This document shows, in pieces, positions 15,777 to 22,117 of a DNA stretch of 22,117 bases (positions are counted from its first letter, which is position 1; every line of letters begins with the position of its first letter). The notes beneath the pieces are model-generated. The model saw only the letters and a list, made by a program, of their open reading frames with translations. It made no database searches and was not told where the DNA came from. Position numbers and translations under genes: made by a program. Origin of the DNA: Spirochaetota bacterium (GTDB lineage: Bacteria > Spirochaetota > UBA12135 > COTS27 > JAFLEE01); assembly GCA_017302015.1 (NCBI GenBank), contig JAFLEE010000084.1:1-22117 (forward strand), in the 5' to 3' direction.

Positions 15777-15935
15777 CTACGGCTTGGCGTCGTCCTCGGG
15801 GTTGGTGAGGGGGTCGACGATCTCCTCTTTCTTTTCCCGCAGCAGTTTCGCCATGCAATAGGCGTTGAGGCCGAGGATGAAGATCCAAGCGAGGGAGAGG
15901 AAGATCCAGCCGCCGGGGGTGAGGGTCGGGTGCAT
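15777..15935 (-). CDS. MetS-like small subunit of an NSS-family transporter
   Basis: 52 aa. One membrane helix (about residues 9-31, GGWIFLSLAWIFILGLNAYC) is followed by the charged tail KLLREKKEEIVDPLTNPEDD. Tiny proteins of this shape follow many bacterial sodium:neurotransmitter symporter genes; the described case is MetS, required with MetP for methionine uptake in Corynebacterium. The gene starts 23 bp after the symporter stop with AGGAG six bases before the ATG, so co-expression is nearly certain. It was found by position and composition, and the exact substrate cannot be told. Confidence 0.8.
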   Translation of the reverse strand: MHPTLTPGGWIFLSLAWIFILGLNAYCMAKLLREKKEEIVDPLTNPEDDAKP

Positions 15936-15958
15936 GGGGGGCTCCTGGGCCGGGGGGA

Positions 15959-17533
15959 TCAGTCGAGGGGATGGAGGAGCTTGTCGTCGAGTTTGCGCTT
16001 GCGCCACGCGAAGAAGATCACCGCGTTGATGGCGAGCAGCAGGCCGACGAGCACGAGGCGCAGTCCGGTGATGAAGTGCACTTTGTTCACCATCATTCCG
16101 AGGAACGGCACTTGGGCGGCGCGGTCGACGCCCTCGAGGAGGATCACCGAGCGGAAATCCGTGATGAACCAGGTGACCAAAATGATGACGAGGTAGGTCG
16201 GGGTGACCCATTGGAGCACGAACTTGAAGAAGCGGGGGATACGGATCTGCGAGCCCTCGTTGAGTTCCTTCCAGCCGCGCTCGATGCCGAAGACCCACGA
16301 GAAGAGGATCGCCTCGACCGTGCCGAAGACCACGAGGGCTACCGTGCCCCCCCAGAAATCCATCTCATCCACCGCGCCCGCCCCCAGGCCATAGACGGCC
16401 AGGAGGCCCATCGCCAACAGCACCGCCCCGGTGACCAGGATCGAGGAGCGGCGCTTCATGCCGAGCTCGTCCTCGAAGAAGGCGATGGGGGGCTGGAGCA
16501 GCGAAATGGAGGAGGTGACCCCCGCGAAGAAGAGCAGGGCGAACCAGATGAACTGGAAGAATTGGGGGAGCGGCATCTTGCCGAAGATCATGGGCATGGT
16601 CTGGAAGCCGAGGCCGAAGGTGCCCATCTTGGCGATCGTCTCGATATTGGCGGCGCCGAAGACCACGACGGCCATGGGCACGACGATGGTGCCGCCGAGG
16701 ATCACCTCGGCGAACTCGTTGGCCGCATTGGCCGAGAGCGAGGAGAGCGCCACATCCTGTTTGCGCTTCACGTAGGAGGCGTAGGTGAGCACGGCGCCGA
16801 TGCCGATGGAGAGGGTGAAAAAGATCTGGCCGGAGGCTTCCAGCCATACCCGCGGCTTGGCCAAGGCCGAGAAATCGGGGTTCCACATGAAGGCGAGCCC
16901 CTGGGTGATGTTCGGCAGCGTCAGCACGCGCGCGAGCAGGATGAGCCCGAGGACGAGGATGATGGGCATCACGAGGACGCTGATCCTCTCGATTCCCCGG
17001 CGGATCCCCCCGTAGACGACCAGGAGGTTGAGGAAGAAGGTGGCGAGGAAGAAGGCGAGGGCCGCGGGCACGGTGCCGTGGAGCAGTGTGGTCTTCAGCA
17101 GGATGTAATTCTCGAAGAAGGGCCCCACCGCGTTGGCGGAAACGGCTTCCATGAGGTCGCCGGTGAGGGCGTACCAGGCGAATCCCAAGAGCCAGGATTC
17201 GATATAGATATAGTAGAAATTGATGAGCAGCGGCCCGATGATCCCCAGGCTGCCGAGGTACTTCGCCCACGGCTTGCGCACCACCGCGTTGAGGATGCCC
17301 GGCGCCGACCCGTGGGAATAGCGTCCGCCGTAGCGGCCGAGGGTCCACTCCATCCACGCCAAGGGGATGCCCAGCAGCAGGAACGCCACGAAGTAGGGGA
17401 TGAGGAAGGCGCCCCCGCCAAAGCTCGCGGCCTTCACCGGGAACCGCAGGAAATTGCCGAGCCCGATGGCGCTCCCGGCCACGGCCAGGATCACGCCGAT
17501 CTTCGATCCCCACTGCTCTCGTTGCTGCGCCAT
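15959..17533 (-). CDS. Sodium-dependent transporter, NSS/SNF family
   Basis: 524 aa with about 11-12 hydrophobic segments. The first helix, KIGVILAVAGSAIGLGNFLRFP, carries the NSS signature (G-N-x-x-R-F-P) that forms sodium and substrate sites. FGGGAFLIPYF and the GxPLAWMEWTLG block follow in normal order. SLGIGAVLTYASY-like text (IGIGAVLTYASYVKRK) marks helix 6. Bacterial members import amino acids or amines with sodium. The start at 17533 (MAQQREQWGSK) is preferred because family members begin shortly before this point; the in-frame leader to 17587 is rich in Pro and Gly and lies upstream of a G-rich stretch that may serve as ribosome site. It starts 66 bp after the URO-D-like gene and is followed by the MetS-like subunit, so the three form one operon. 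Confidence 0.93.
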   Translation of the reverse strand: MAQQREQWGSKIGVILAVAGSAIGLGNFLRFPVKAASFGGGAFLIPYFVAFLLLGIPLAWMEWTLGRYGGRYSHGSAPGILNAVVRKPWAKYLGSLGIIGPLLINFYYIYIESWLLGFAWYALTGDLMEAVSANAVGPFFENYILLKTTLLHGTVPAALAFFLATFFLNLLVVYGGIRRGIERISVLVMPIILVLGLILLARVLTLPNITQGLAFMWNPDFSALAKPRVWLEASGQIFFTLSIGIGAVLTYASYVKRKQDVALSSLSANAANEFAEVILGGTIVVPMAVVVFGAANIETIAKMGTFGLGFQTMPMIFGKMPLPQFFQFIWFALLFFAGVTSSISLLQPPIAFFEDELGMKRRSSILVTGAVLLAMGLLAVYGLGAGAVDEMDFWGGTVALVVFGTVEAILFSWVFGIERGWKELNEGSQIRIPRFFKFVLQWVTPTYLVIILVTWFITDFRSVILLEGVDRAAQVPFLGMMVNKVHFITGLRLVLVGLLLAINAVIFFAWRKRKLDDKLLHPLD

Positions 17534-17599
17534 GCGCCCCCCGGAAATCATCGGGGCAAGCATACCCCATTCCCCGGGCGCTTTCAAATTCCCCGCGCG

Positions 17600-18682
17600 T
17601 CAGTAGGGGAGGCTCTTTTGGAGGGCCGCCATCAGGGCCTTCCCGTCTTCCACCGACTTTGCGGAGACCGGGATGATGATATTGCGCTTCCTCGGCCAAT
17701 CCCCCGAAAGCAGGCGGCGCACGAAGGGCGAGTCGGCGCCCCGTCCCCCCGTGGGGGTCACGACCACCCGGGCGGGGGCCCGCTCGCAGATCCGGTGGAA
17801 ATCATGGTGCTCCAGGTCGCAATCGAAGCCGTGGATGGACGGGACCTTGAAGAACTCGTCGATGACCTCGGCGTGGGTGCCGCAATAATGCATGCGGCCC
17901 CCGCCCACGGCCTCGAAGAAGCGCACGTCCCGGGCGAAGACGTGCTTGCGGTAGAGATCCGGGCTGATCATGTGCATGCTGCAATTGCTGATGCGCGCCG
18001 CGCCCCGCCACAGGGACCCCCAATCGAAGAACCACGCCTCGTCGTCGCTGATGGCGGCCTTGAGGCGCTTCGTGATGGCGATCATGAAGTCGGTCACCAC
18101 GTCGAGCAGGCGGTCGACCGCCGCGGGGTCGTCGTAGAAATCGGTGAGGAGGTCGTTGCCGCGCACCAGGTGGGCCGAATTGAACGCGCTTTGGATGTCG
18201 GGATGCTGGAGGTGCACGCCCTTCGGGAGGTGGCGCTTCCAGAGCTCCGTCCACTCCCCGAGTTTCCCGTACCAACCGGAGTCCAGGGCCGGTACTTTCA
18301 AACGGTAGATCTCTTCCGTCTCGGCCACGACGTGGGTCGACGCGGCGGGGAGGCTATTGGTGGGGATGGCGATTTCGCAACCGAATGCGGCGGCCACCTG
18401 GGCGGTGCCGAATTGGACGCGCACCGTCGGCACCCGATCGTCCCCGATGCGCAGATGGGGTTCCAGGCTGCGCAGTTCATCCTCCAGCATGACCAGGGGG
18501 TCGGCCAATCGCTCTTCCCAGGTGCGCAGGCCGGCGACCGGCGGGTTCACGATGATCATGGGGCGGCAGCCCTCGGGGTCTTCGGACAATTTCCGGTAGC
18601 GGGCGTAGAGGTCTTCCAGGCGGTCTTCCTGGGCCGCGTCGATGTGGAGGAGTTCGGGGAGGGGGGATGGGGTGGGATGCAT
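17600..18682 (-). CDS. Uroporphyrinogen-decarboxylase-fold protein, probably MtaA/CmuA-type rather than HemE
   Basis: 360 aa, one URO-D superfamily barrel. GGRMHYCGTHAEVIDEFFKVP at about 261-281 is the family's C-terminal strand with an H-x-C pair (H265, C267), as in zinc-dependent methylcobamide:CoM methyltransferases. The third zinc Cys, normally some 75 residues later, is not seen, though C288 and C299 are close by. The HemE hallmark near the N-terminus (P-V-W-x-M-R-Q-A-G-R) is absent, so haem synthesis is unlikely. GGAG spaced eight bases before the ATG supports the start. The gene heads an operon with an NSS symporter and its small subunit and is divergent from an AraC gene. Such URO-D relatives are numerous and uncharacterised in the PVC group. 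A role in methyl-group transfer from an imported compound is only a hypothesis. Confidence 0.85.
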   Translation of the reverse strand: MHPTPSPLPELLHIDAAQEDRLEDLYARYRKLSEDPEGCRPMIIVNPPVAGLRTWEERLADPLVMLEDELRSLEPHLRIGDDRVPTVRVQFGTAQVAAAFGCEIAIPTNSLPAASTHVVAETEEIYRLKVPALDSGWYGKLGEWTELWKRHLPKGVHLQHPDIQSAFNSAHLVRGNDLLTDFYDDPAAVDRLLDVVTDFMIAITKRLKAAISDDEAWFFDWGSLWRGAARISNCSMHMISPDLYRKHVFARDVRFFEAVGGGRMHYCGTHAEVIDEFFKVPSIHGFDCDLEHHDFHRICERAPARVVVTPTGGRGADSPFVRRLLSGDWPRKRNIIIPVSAKSVEDGKALMAALQKSLPY

Positions 18683-18761
18683 GGGCTTGGCCTCCGGTTC
18701 GATATGATGAATGATGGTCTATGAAATATCCAATTAAAATGGGCAAATTGACTTCGTGTTG

Positions 18762-18767
18762 TATAAT
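18762..18767 (+). promoter_or_regulatory. -10 element of the third AraC gene
   Basis: A perfect TATAAT ends eight bases before the ATG at 18776, so the transcript would begin at or next to the start codon. TTGACT at 18748-18753 is only eight bases upstream and is too close to serve as its -35. Confidence 0.45.
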
Positions 18768-18775
18768 TTGATGAA

Positions 18776-19672
18776 ATGGGCTTTTTTGATGACCTCCAAT
18801 GGATCGCCGCCGGAAAAGACGCCCGTTGTCGGGCCTGGGTCTCCCGTGTCTTCCCCAATTATTGGGGCTTGCAATACGCCCACCGGGGAAAACTCGCCAT
18901 GGAGCGCCCCCAGAAATCTCCTGATCGGGCCGGCCAGCTTCGGCATTTTGCAGCAGGCCGGGCCGACGCGAGGCCGCTCGTTCCCCTGAAACCTCCCGTG
19001 CTGTGGGTGACGGGGCCCGGGGCCCCCTGGCGTTACGGCGTGCCCCCCGCATCCCTGGCCGACCCTTCCCACGATTTCACCCACCAAACTTCCTGGGAGC
19101 ATCGCTATGTCACCTTCCGCGGTCCCCGGGTTCAGCGGTGGCTCGATTCGGGTTTTCTGCCCCCTCCCGTGCCGGGACAGCTCCAATGGGTCGACCAGCC
19201 GGAACAGTTAGCGGTCCAATTCGATGCCCTCATCGAGGCCGTCCACCGGGGGGAGCAGGGGCTTGCGGTCCACCTTCTCGAGGGCATCCTACTCGGCCTA
19301 AGCGGCGCGCCAGGGGCGCCGGAGCATGCGCCCATGGATCCCTTCCAAGCCATCCCCGCGCAGATCGACCTCGATCCATCCACCCCGGCGCCCTTCCCCG
19401 ATTGGGCGAGGGAACTCGGCATGTCCTATAGCCATTTTCGGGCGCGTTTCAAGATCCTGACGGGAATGCCGCCCCACCAATATCTCCTCAAGGCGAGGCT
19501 CGACCAGGCGGCCCGCTTCCTTCGCGCCGAAGACGGGAGCCTCGCGGGCCTCGCGCTTCGCTGCGGTTTCGACGATCCCATCCACTTCAATAAGATGTTC
19601 CGCCGCCGCTACGGCATGCCCCCGGGGCGGTTCCGGGAGGAAGCGCGGGCCATGTCCGGCGGCAAGAGCTAG
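18776..19672 (+). CDS. AraC-family transcriptional regulator, divergent from the URO-D/NSS operon
   Basis: 298 aa. The N-terminus (NYWGLQYAHRGKLA) and the later VLWVTGPGAPWRYG and HRYVTFRGPRVQRWL follow the pattern of cupin-type AraC sensors. The DNA-binding domain is at about 205-290: ARELGMSYSHFRARFKILTGMPPHQYLLKARLDQA, then LAGLALRCGFDDPIHFNKMFRRRYGMPPGRFR. Residues about 42-70 are Arg- and Ala-rich and fit the pattern poorly, possibly an insertion or a compensated frame shift. The ATG has no Shine-Dalgarno, and TATAAT ends eight bases upstream, so the message is probably leaderless. With 93 bp between starts, the URO-D-fold/NSS operon is the likely target (inferred). Confidence 0.92.
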   Translation: MGFFDDLQWIAAGKDARCRAWVSRVFPNYWGLQYAHRGKLAMERPQKSPDRAGQLRHFAAGRADARPLVPLKPPVLWVTGPGAPWRYGVPPASLADPSHDFTHQTSWEHRYVTFRGPRVQRWLDSGFLPPPVPGQLQWVDQPEQLAVQFDALIEAVHRGEQGLAVHLLEGILLGLSGAPGAPEHAPMDPFQAIPAQIDLDPSTPAPFPDWARELGMSYSHFRARFKILTGMPPHQYLLKARLDQAARFLRAEDGSLAGLALRCGFDDPIHFNKMFRRRYGMPPGRFREEARAMSGGKS

Positions 19673-19895
19673 CCGCAGCCCGAGCGGAATCCTTGCTGGC
19701 AATTGGGATAGGCGCGTGAATCCGGAAGTGGAAAGTTCCGCGGGCTTCAACGCGTGATCCATCGCCGATTCTGGTCCAGGAGCCACCGAACCCGCTCGGA
19801 CTTTCCCATGAGAACAATCGGGCCCGTGCCCTCCCGCCTCGCGCCGACTATTTCGTTCCGAGATGCCTCGGCTTTGGAAAAGGAGAAGGTGACCC

Positions 19896-19997
19896 ATGCC
19901 CGAAGCCATCGTCTTCATGTCCAATAGGTCGACTCGAAAACATGAAGATCCTCGATGGGATCTTGCATTTCAATTTTGTATGGATGCGGGCAGGTAG
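19896..19997 (+). other. Short open frame in the leader of the SGNH gene
   Basis: A 33-codon frame (MPEAIVFMSNRSTRKHED and so on) starts after AAGGAGAAGG and ends at TAG 19995. It overlaps both arms of the competing hairpins described next. It could be a leader peptide or the broken start of a lost gene. The rest of 19673-20078 shows no other gene. Confidence 0.25.
19912..19964 (+). promoter_or_regulatory. Two mutually exclusive hairpins upstream of the SGNH gene
   Basis: TCTTCATG (19912-19919) pairs perfectly with CATGAAGA (19941-19948). AAGATCC (19945-19951) pairs perfectly with GGATCTT (19958-19964). Both stems need bases 19945-19948, so only one can form at a time. A third weak hairpin (CGGGG at 20036-20040 with CCCCG ending at 20054) lies 25 bases before the start codon. 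The layout resembles an attenuator, but no known riboswitch is recognised. Confidence 0.3.
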
Positions 19998-20078
19998 AAA
20001 ATCCTTCTCGGAAGATGTATCATGGGAGTTCACGGCGGGGATTTTTTACCCCCGTTTCAATCGCCAGGAGAAGAACCG

Positions 20079-20690
20079 ATGGGAAGCAGCATAAGCGAAT
20101 GGGCCCTGTTAGGGTTTGGCGCCTCCTCCATGCAGGGGGTCGGCGATCCAGAGGGCGGCTTTTTCCGCCGGCTGGAGGCCCTCCAACCGAAAAGCGGGGG
20201 CAAATCCACCTTTCATAACCAAGGCATCGGGGGAAATACAACTCGGGAGATGCTCGCCCGGCTCCCGGCCGCCCAGGCCGTGCGGGCCCGGACCACCGTG
20301 ATTCTATTGGGCTGCAATGATCTCCCCCGCGCCGGCGATAAAAATCCCGCGCATCGGACCGAACTCGCCGAGTACGGGGCCAATTTAGAAAAGATCTTCC
20401 GCGCCTTAGAATGCTCCAATAAGATTTTCATCAGTTCCTTCCTCCCGGACCTCAAACGAAGTGGGCTTCTCCCAGAGACTTTCGAGGCCTACATGGAAGC
20501 CGCGTGCGCGTTGGCCGCCAAGCACGACTGGAAAATCTGGGATCTCTACCGAGAAAGCAAGGGCTGGGGAGGCACATACCTCGCCGATGACGGAATGCAC
20601 TTCGGCGCCTCTGGCCACGCGTTGATCGCGGAGAAACTCGCCTATATGCTCTGGCCGGAGCGCGCCCCCTCGGTCGGGCCGATTGCCTGA
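20079..20690 (+). CDS. SGNH/GDSL-family hydrolase (lipase/esterase-like)
   Basis: 203 aa, within the usual 200-260. Block I is GFGASSMQG, with Ser16 in a GAS variant of GDS. Block II is NQGIGGNT, block III is LLGCNDLP with Asn80, and block V is DDGMHFGASGH with Asp171 and His174, so all catalytic positions are present. Members cleave ester bonds such as acetyl groups on polysaccharides, lipids or peptidoglycan sugars. No signal peptide is visible, so the protein is probably cytoplasmic. AGGAG eight bases before the ATG at 20079 supports this start over the upstream in-frame start at 20022. The upstream leader has competing hairpins. It is convergent with feoB across a 32-bp gap, so they are not co-regulated. 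It might deacetylate imported oligosaccharides, given the neighbouring sugar genes (inference). Confidence 0.9.
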   Translation: MGSSISEWALLGFGASSMQGVGDPEGGFFRRLEALQPKSGGKSTFHNQGIGGNTTREMLARLPAAQAVRARTTVILLGCNDLPRAGDKNPAHRTELAEYGANLEKIFRALECSNKIFISSFLPDLKRSGLLPETFEAYMEAACALAAKHDWKIWDLYRESKGWGGTYLADDGMHFGASGHALIAEKLAYMLWPERAPSVGPIA

Positions 20691-20710
20691 GCGGGATCCG
20701 GCCGGACCGA
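20670..20710. terminator. Inverted repeat between convergent SGNH and feoB genes
   Basis: TCGGTCGGGCC (20670-20680) and GGCCGGACCGA (20700-20710) pair over 11 bp with one mismatch, and the loop contains the SGNH stop codon. No U-tract is present. A shared terminator is plausible. Confidence 0.35.
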
Positions 20711-20722
20711 CGGGTTCTTCGC

Positions 20723-22117
20723 TTAGCCGAACCCCAGCGCGCGCCCGGCCTGGAAGACGGCGAGGGAGGAGAGGTAGGCCAGGAGATTCATGTAGACGAA
20801 GATGAGCACGGGCCAGCCCCAATGGCCCGTTTCGCGGCGGATGACGGCGAGGGTCGAGGTGCATTGGAGGGAGAAGGCGAAGAAGATCATGAGGGAGAGG
20901 GCGATGAGCGGGGTCATCTCCTTCTGGAGGACGGCGCGCAGGCCCTGGGAATGGTCGCTCTCCTCCACGTGGTAGATGGTGGCCAGGGTGCTCACGATCA
21001 CCTCCCGGGCCGCCTGGGCGGAGAGCAGGCCGACCCCGATCTTCCAATCGAAGCCCAGGGGTTTGATGGCCGGCTCGATGTAGACGCCCACCTTGCCGGC
21101 GTAGCTGTCGCGGATGGAGGCCTTCGCTTCGGGCTGGGGGAAACTCACGAGGAACCAGAGGAGGAGGTTCACCCCGAGGATGATCGTGCCCGCGCGGCGC
21201 AGGAACATGCGCGAGCGGTCCCACATGAGCAGCAGGATCGTCTTTATCGCCGGGGCGCGGTAGGGGGGCACCTCCATGACGAAGGGCATGCGGTCGGATT
21301 TGAGGATCGTGGTCTTCAGGAGGGCCGCCGTGGCCATGGCCGCGGCGAAGCCCGCGAAATAGAGGCCCAGGAGGGTGAGGGCCTTCCACCCCAGGAGGCC
21401 GTGGAAGAAATACCGGTCGGGCACGAAGGCGCCGATGAGGAGCGCGTAGACGGGCAGCCGCGCGCTGCAGGTCATGAAGGGCGCGATGAAGAGGGTGGCG
21501 ATGCGGTCGCGGCGGTTCTCGATGGTGCGCGTGGCCATGATGCCCGGCACGGCGCAGGCGAAACTGCTCACGAGCGGGAGGAACGATTTGCCCTGGAGGC
21601 CCACCCCCGACATGACGCGGTCCATCACCATGGCGGCCCGCGCCATGTAGCCGGTGTGCTCGAGGAGGGCGATAAAGAAGAAGAGCACGAGGATCTGGGG
21701 GAGGAAGACCACCACGGCGCCCACCCCGCTGACGACCCCGTCGATGAGGAAGCTGCGCAGCAGGTTGTCGGGCAACCACGATTGGAGGAGGTGGCCGAAG
21801 CCGGTGAAGAGCCACTCGAGCCCGTCCATGGCGGGCTTGGCCCCGGAGAAGATCGATTGGAAGACGACGAGCACCACCGCGAGGAAGAGGAGCGGCCCCG
21901 CCACGGGGTGGAGTACGAAGCGGTCGAGGCGGTCGGTGAGGGAATGGGTGTTCACCCGGCTCTTCGTCACCGAGGCGTGGATGCGCCCGGCCTGGTTCTG
22001 ACGCGCCGTGCTGCGGGCCACGCTCTCGAGGGCCGGCGGGGCCCGCCGCGGCGGGGGCGGCGATTTGCGGGAGGCCCGGGCGAGGTGCGCCAGCACGGCC
22101 TCGACGCCCTCGCCGCT
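20723..22117 (-). CDS. feoB: Ferrous iron transport protein B, membrane region; 5' end beyond the window
   Basis: 464 codons are visible and the frame is open at the right edge. SGEGVEAVLAHLARAS at the edge resembles the end of the cytosolic G domain (G5 motif). Then comes a Pro/Arg-rich linker, DRFVLHPVAGPLLFLAVV, and the two FeoB Gate repeats. The diagnostic block FACAVPGIMATRTIENRRDR continues as TLFIAPFMTCSARLPVYALL, with the conserved Cys residues. About eight or more membrane helices follow, ending in FVYMNLLAYLSSLAVFQAG. FeoB takes up Fe(II) across the inner membrane, driven or gated by its GTPase domain. The GTPase motifs, the true start and any feoA gene are outside the window. An internal GTG at 22096 is not the start. 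No feoC gene follows. Confidence 0.93.
   Translation of the reverse strand, partial: SGEGVEAVLAHLARASRKSPPPPRRAPPALESVARSTARQNQAGRIHASVTKSRVNTHSLTDRLDRFVLHPVAGPLLFLAVVLVVFQSIFSGAKPAMDGLEWLFTGFGHLLQSWLPDNLLRSFLIDGVVSGVGAVVVFLPQILVLFFFIALLEHTGYMARAAMVMDRVMSGVGLQGKSFLPLVSSFACAVPGIMATRTIENRRDRIATLFIAPFMTCSARLPVYALLIGAFVPDRYFFHGLLGWKALTLLGLYFAGFAAAMATAALLKTTILKSDRMPFVMEVPPYRAPAIKTILLLMWDRSRMFLRRAGTIILGVNLLLWFLVSFPQPEAKASIRDSYAGKVGVYIEPAIKPLGFDWKIGVGLLSAQAAREVIVSTLATIYHVEESDHSQGLRAVLQKEMTPLIALSLMIFFAFSLQCTSTLAVIRRETGHWGWPVLIFVYMNLLAYLSSLAVFQAGRALGFG

Noticed and set aside
15971-18724. A 917-codon plus-strand open frame across the NSS and URO-D genes
   Set aside because: It is rich in Glu, Asp, His and Gly, spans two well-recognised genes and their gap, and has no family features. 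It is a shadow of GC-rich codons.

Overview
The window is a GC-rich, strongly GC3-biased bacterial chromosomal segment. No single marker fixes the lineage. DapL-type lysine synthesis, several AraC/XylS regulators each sitting beside a carbohydrate or small-molecule gene, a Cys-type sulfatase next to a GH5_2 endoglucanase, a giant GH2-like protein, a right-handed beta-helix protein and a possible pseudopilin relic together suggest the PVC group (Verrucomicrobiota, Lentisphaerota or Kiritimatiellota) or a similar polysaccharide degrader. This is inference from gene content. No rRNA, tRNA, CRISPR, IS transposase or phage gene was seen.

Layout. At the left edge is the 5' end of a TrpB2-type tryptophan synthase beta gene (minus), preceded by three evenly spaced palindromes. 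Next come an AraC regulator (minus, 488-1387) and a divergent secreted GH2-superfamily protein of about 1625 aa (1475-6352). A repeat-filled convergent gap (6353-6590) leads to a minus-strand operon of sulfatase then secreted GH5_2 cellulase (9254 to 6591), divergent from a second AraC gene (9377-10216). About 1 kb of decayed sequence follows (10217-11243), with a possible pseudopilin relic and a terminator. Then comes a parallel beta-helix protein (11244-13418), another decayed stretch with an AraC relic, and a 62-bp tandem repeat whose last copy supplies the end of dapL (14350-15576, minus). Upstream of dapL lies a three-gene minus-strand operon: a uroporphyrinogen-decarboxylase-fold protein, an NSS sodium symporter and a 52-aa small transporter subunit. 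It is divergent from a third AraC gene (18776-19672). The right end has an SGNH hydrolase with a structured leader and the membrane part of FeoB, cut by the window edge.

How it works together. Three modules share one plan: an AraC regulator divergent from, and probably controlling, an adjacent enzyme or transport unit (GH2-like protein; sulfatase plus GH5; URO-D-fold protein plus NSS transporter). The first two point to use of complex, partly sulfated polysaccharides. The third looks like AraC-controlled uptake of a small amine or amino acid coupled to a protein of the MtaA/URO-D fold. The most unusual features are the AraC/URO-D/NSS module, the dispersed hairpin repeat that forms the dapL stop codon, the probable leaderless starts of the AraC genes, the GH2 protein without its usual acid/base glutamate, and the competing hairpins before the SGNH gene.
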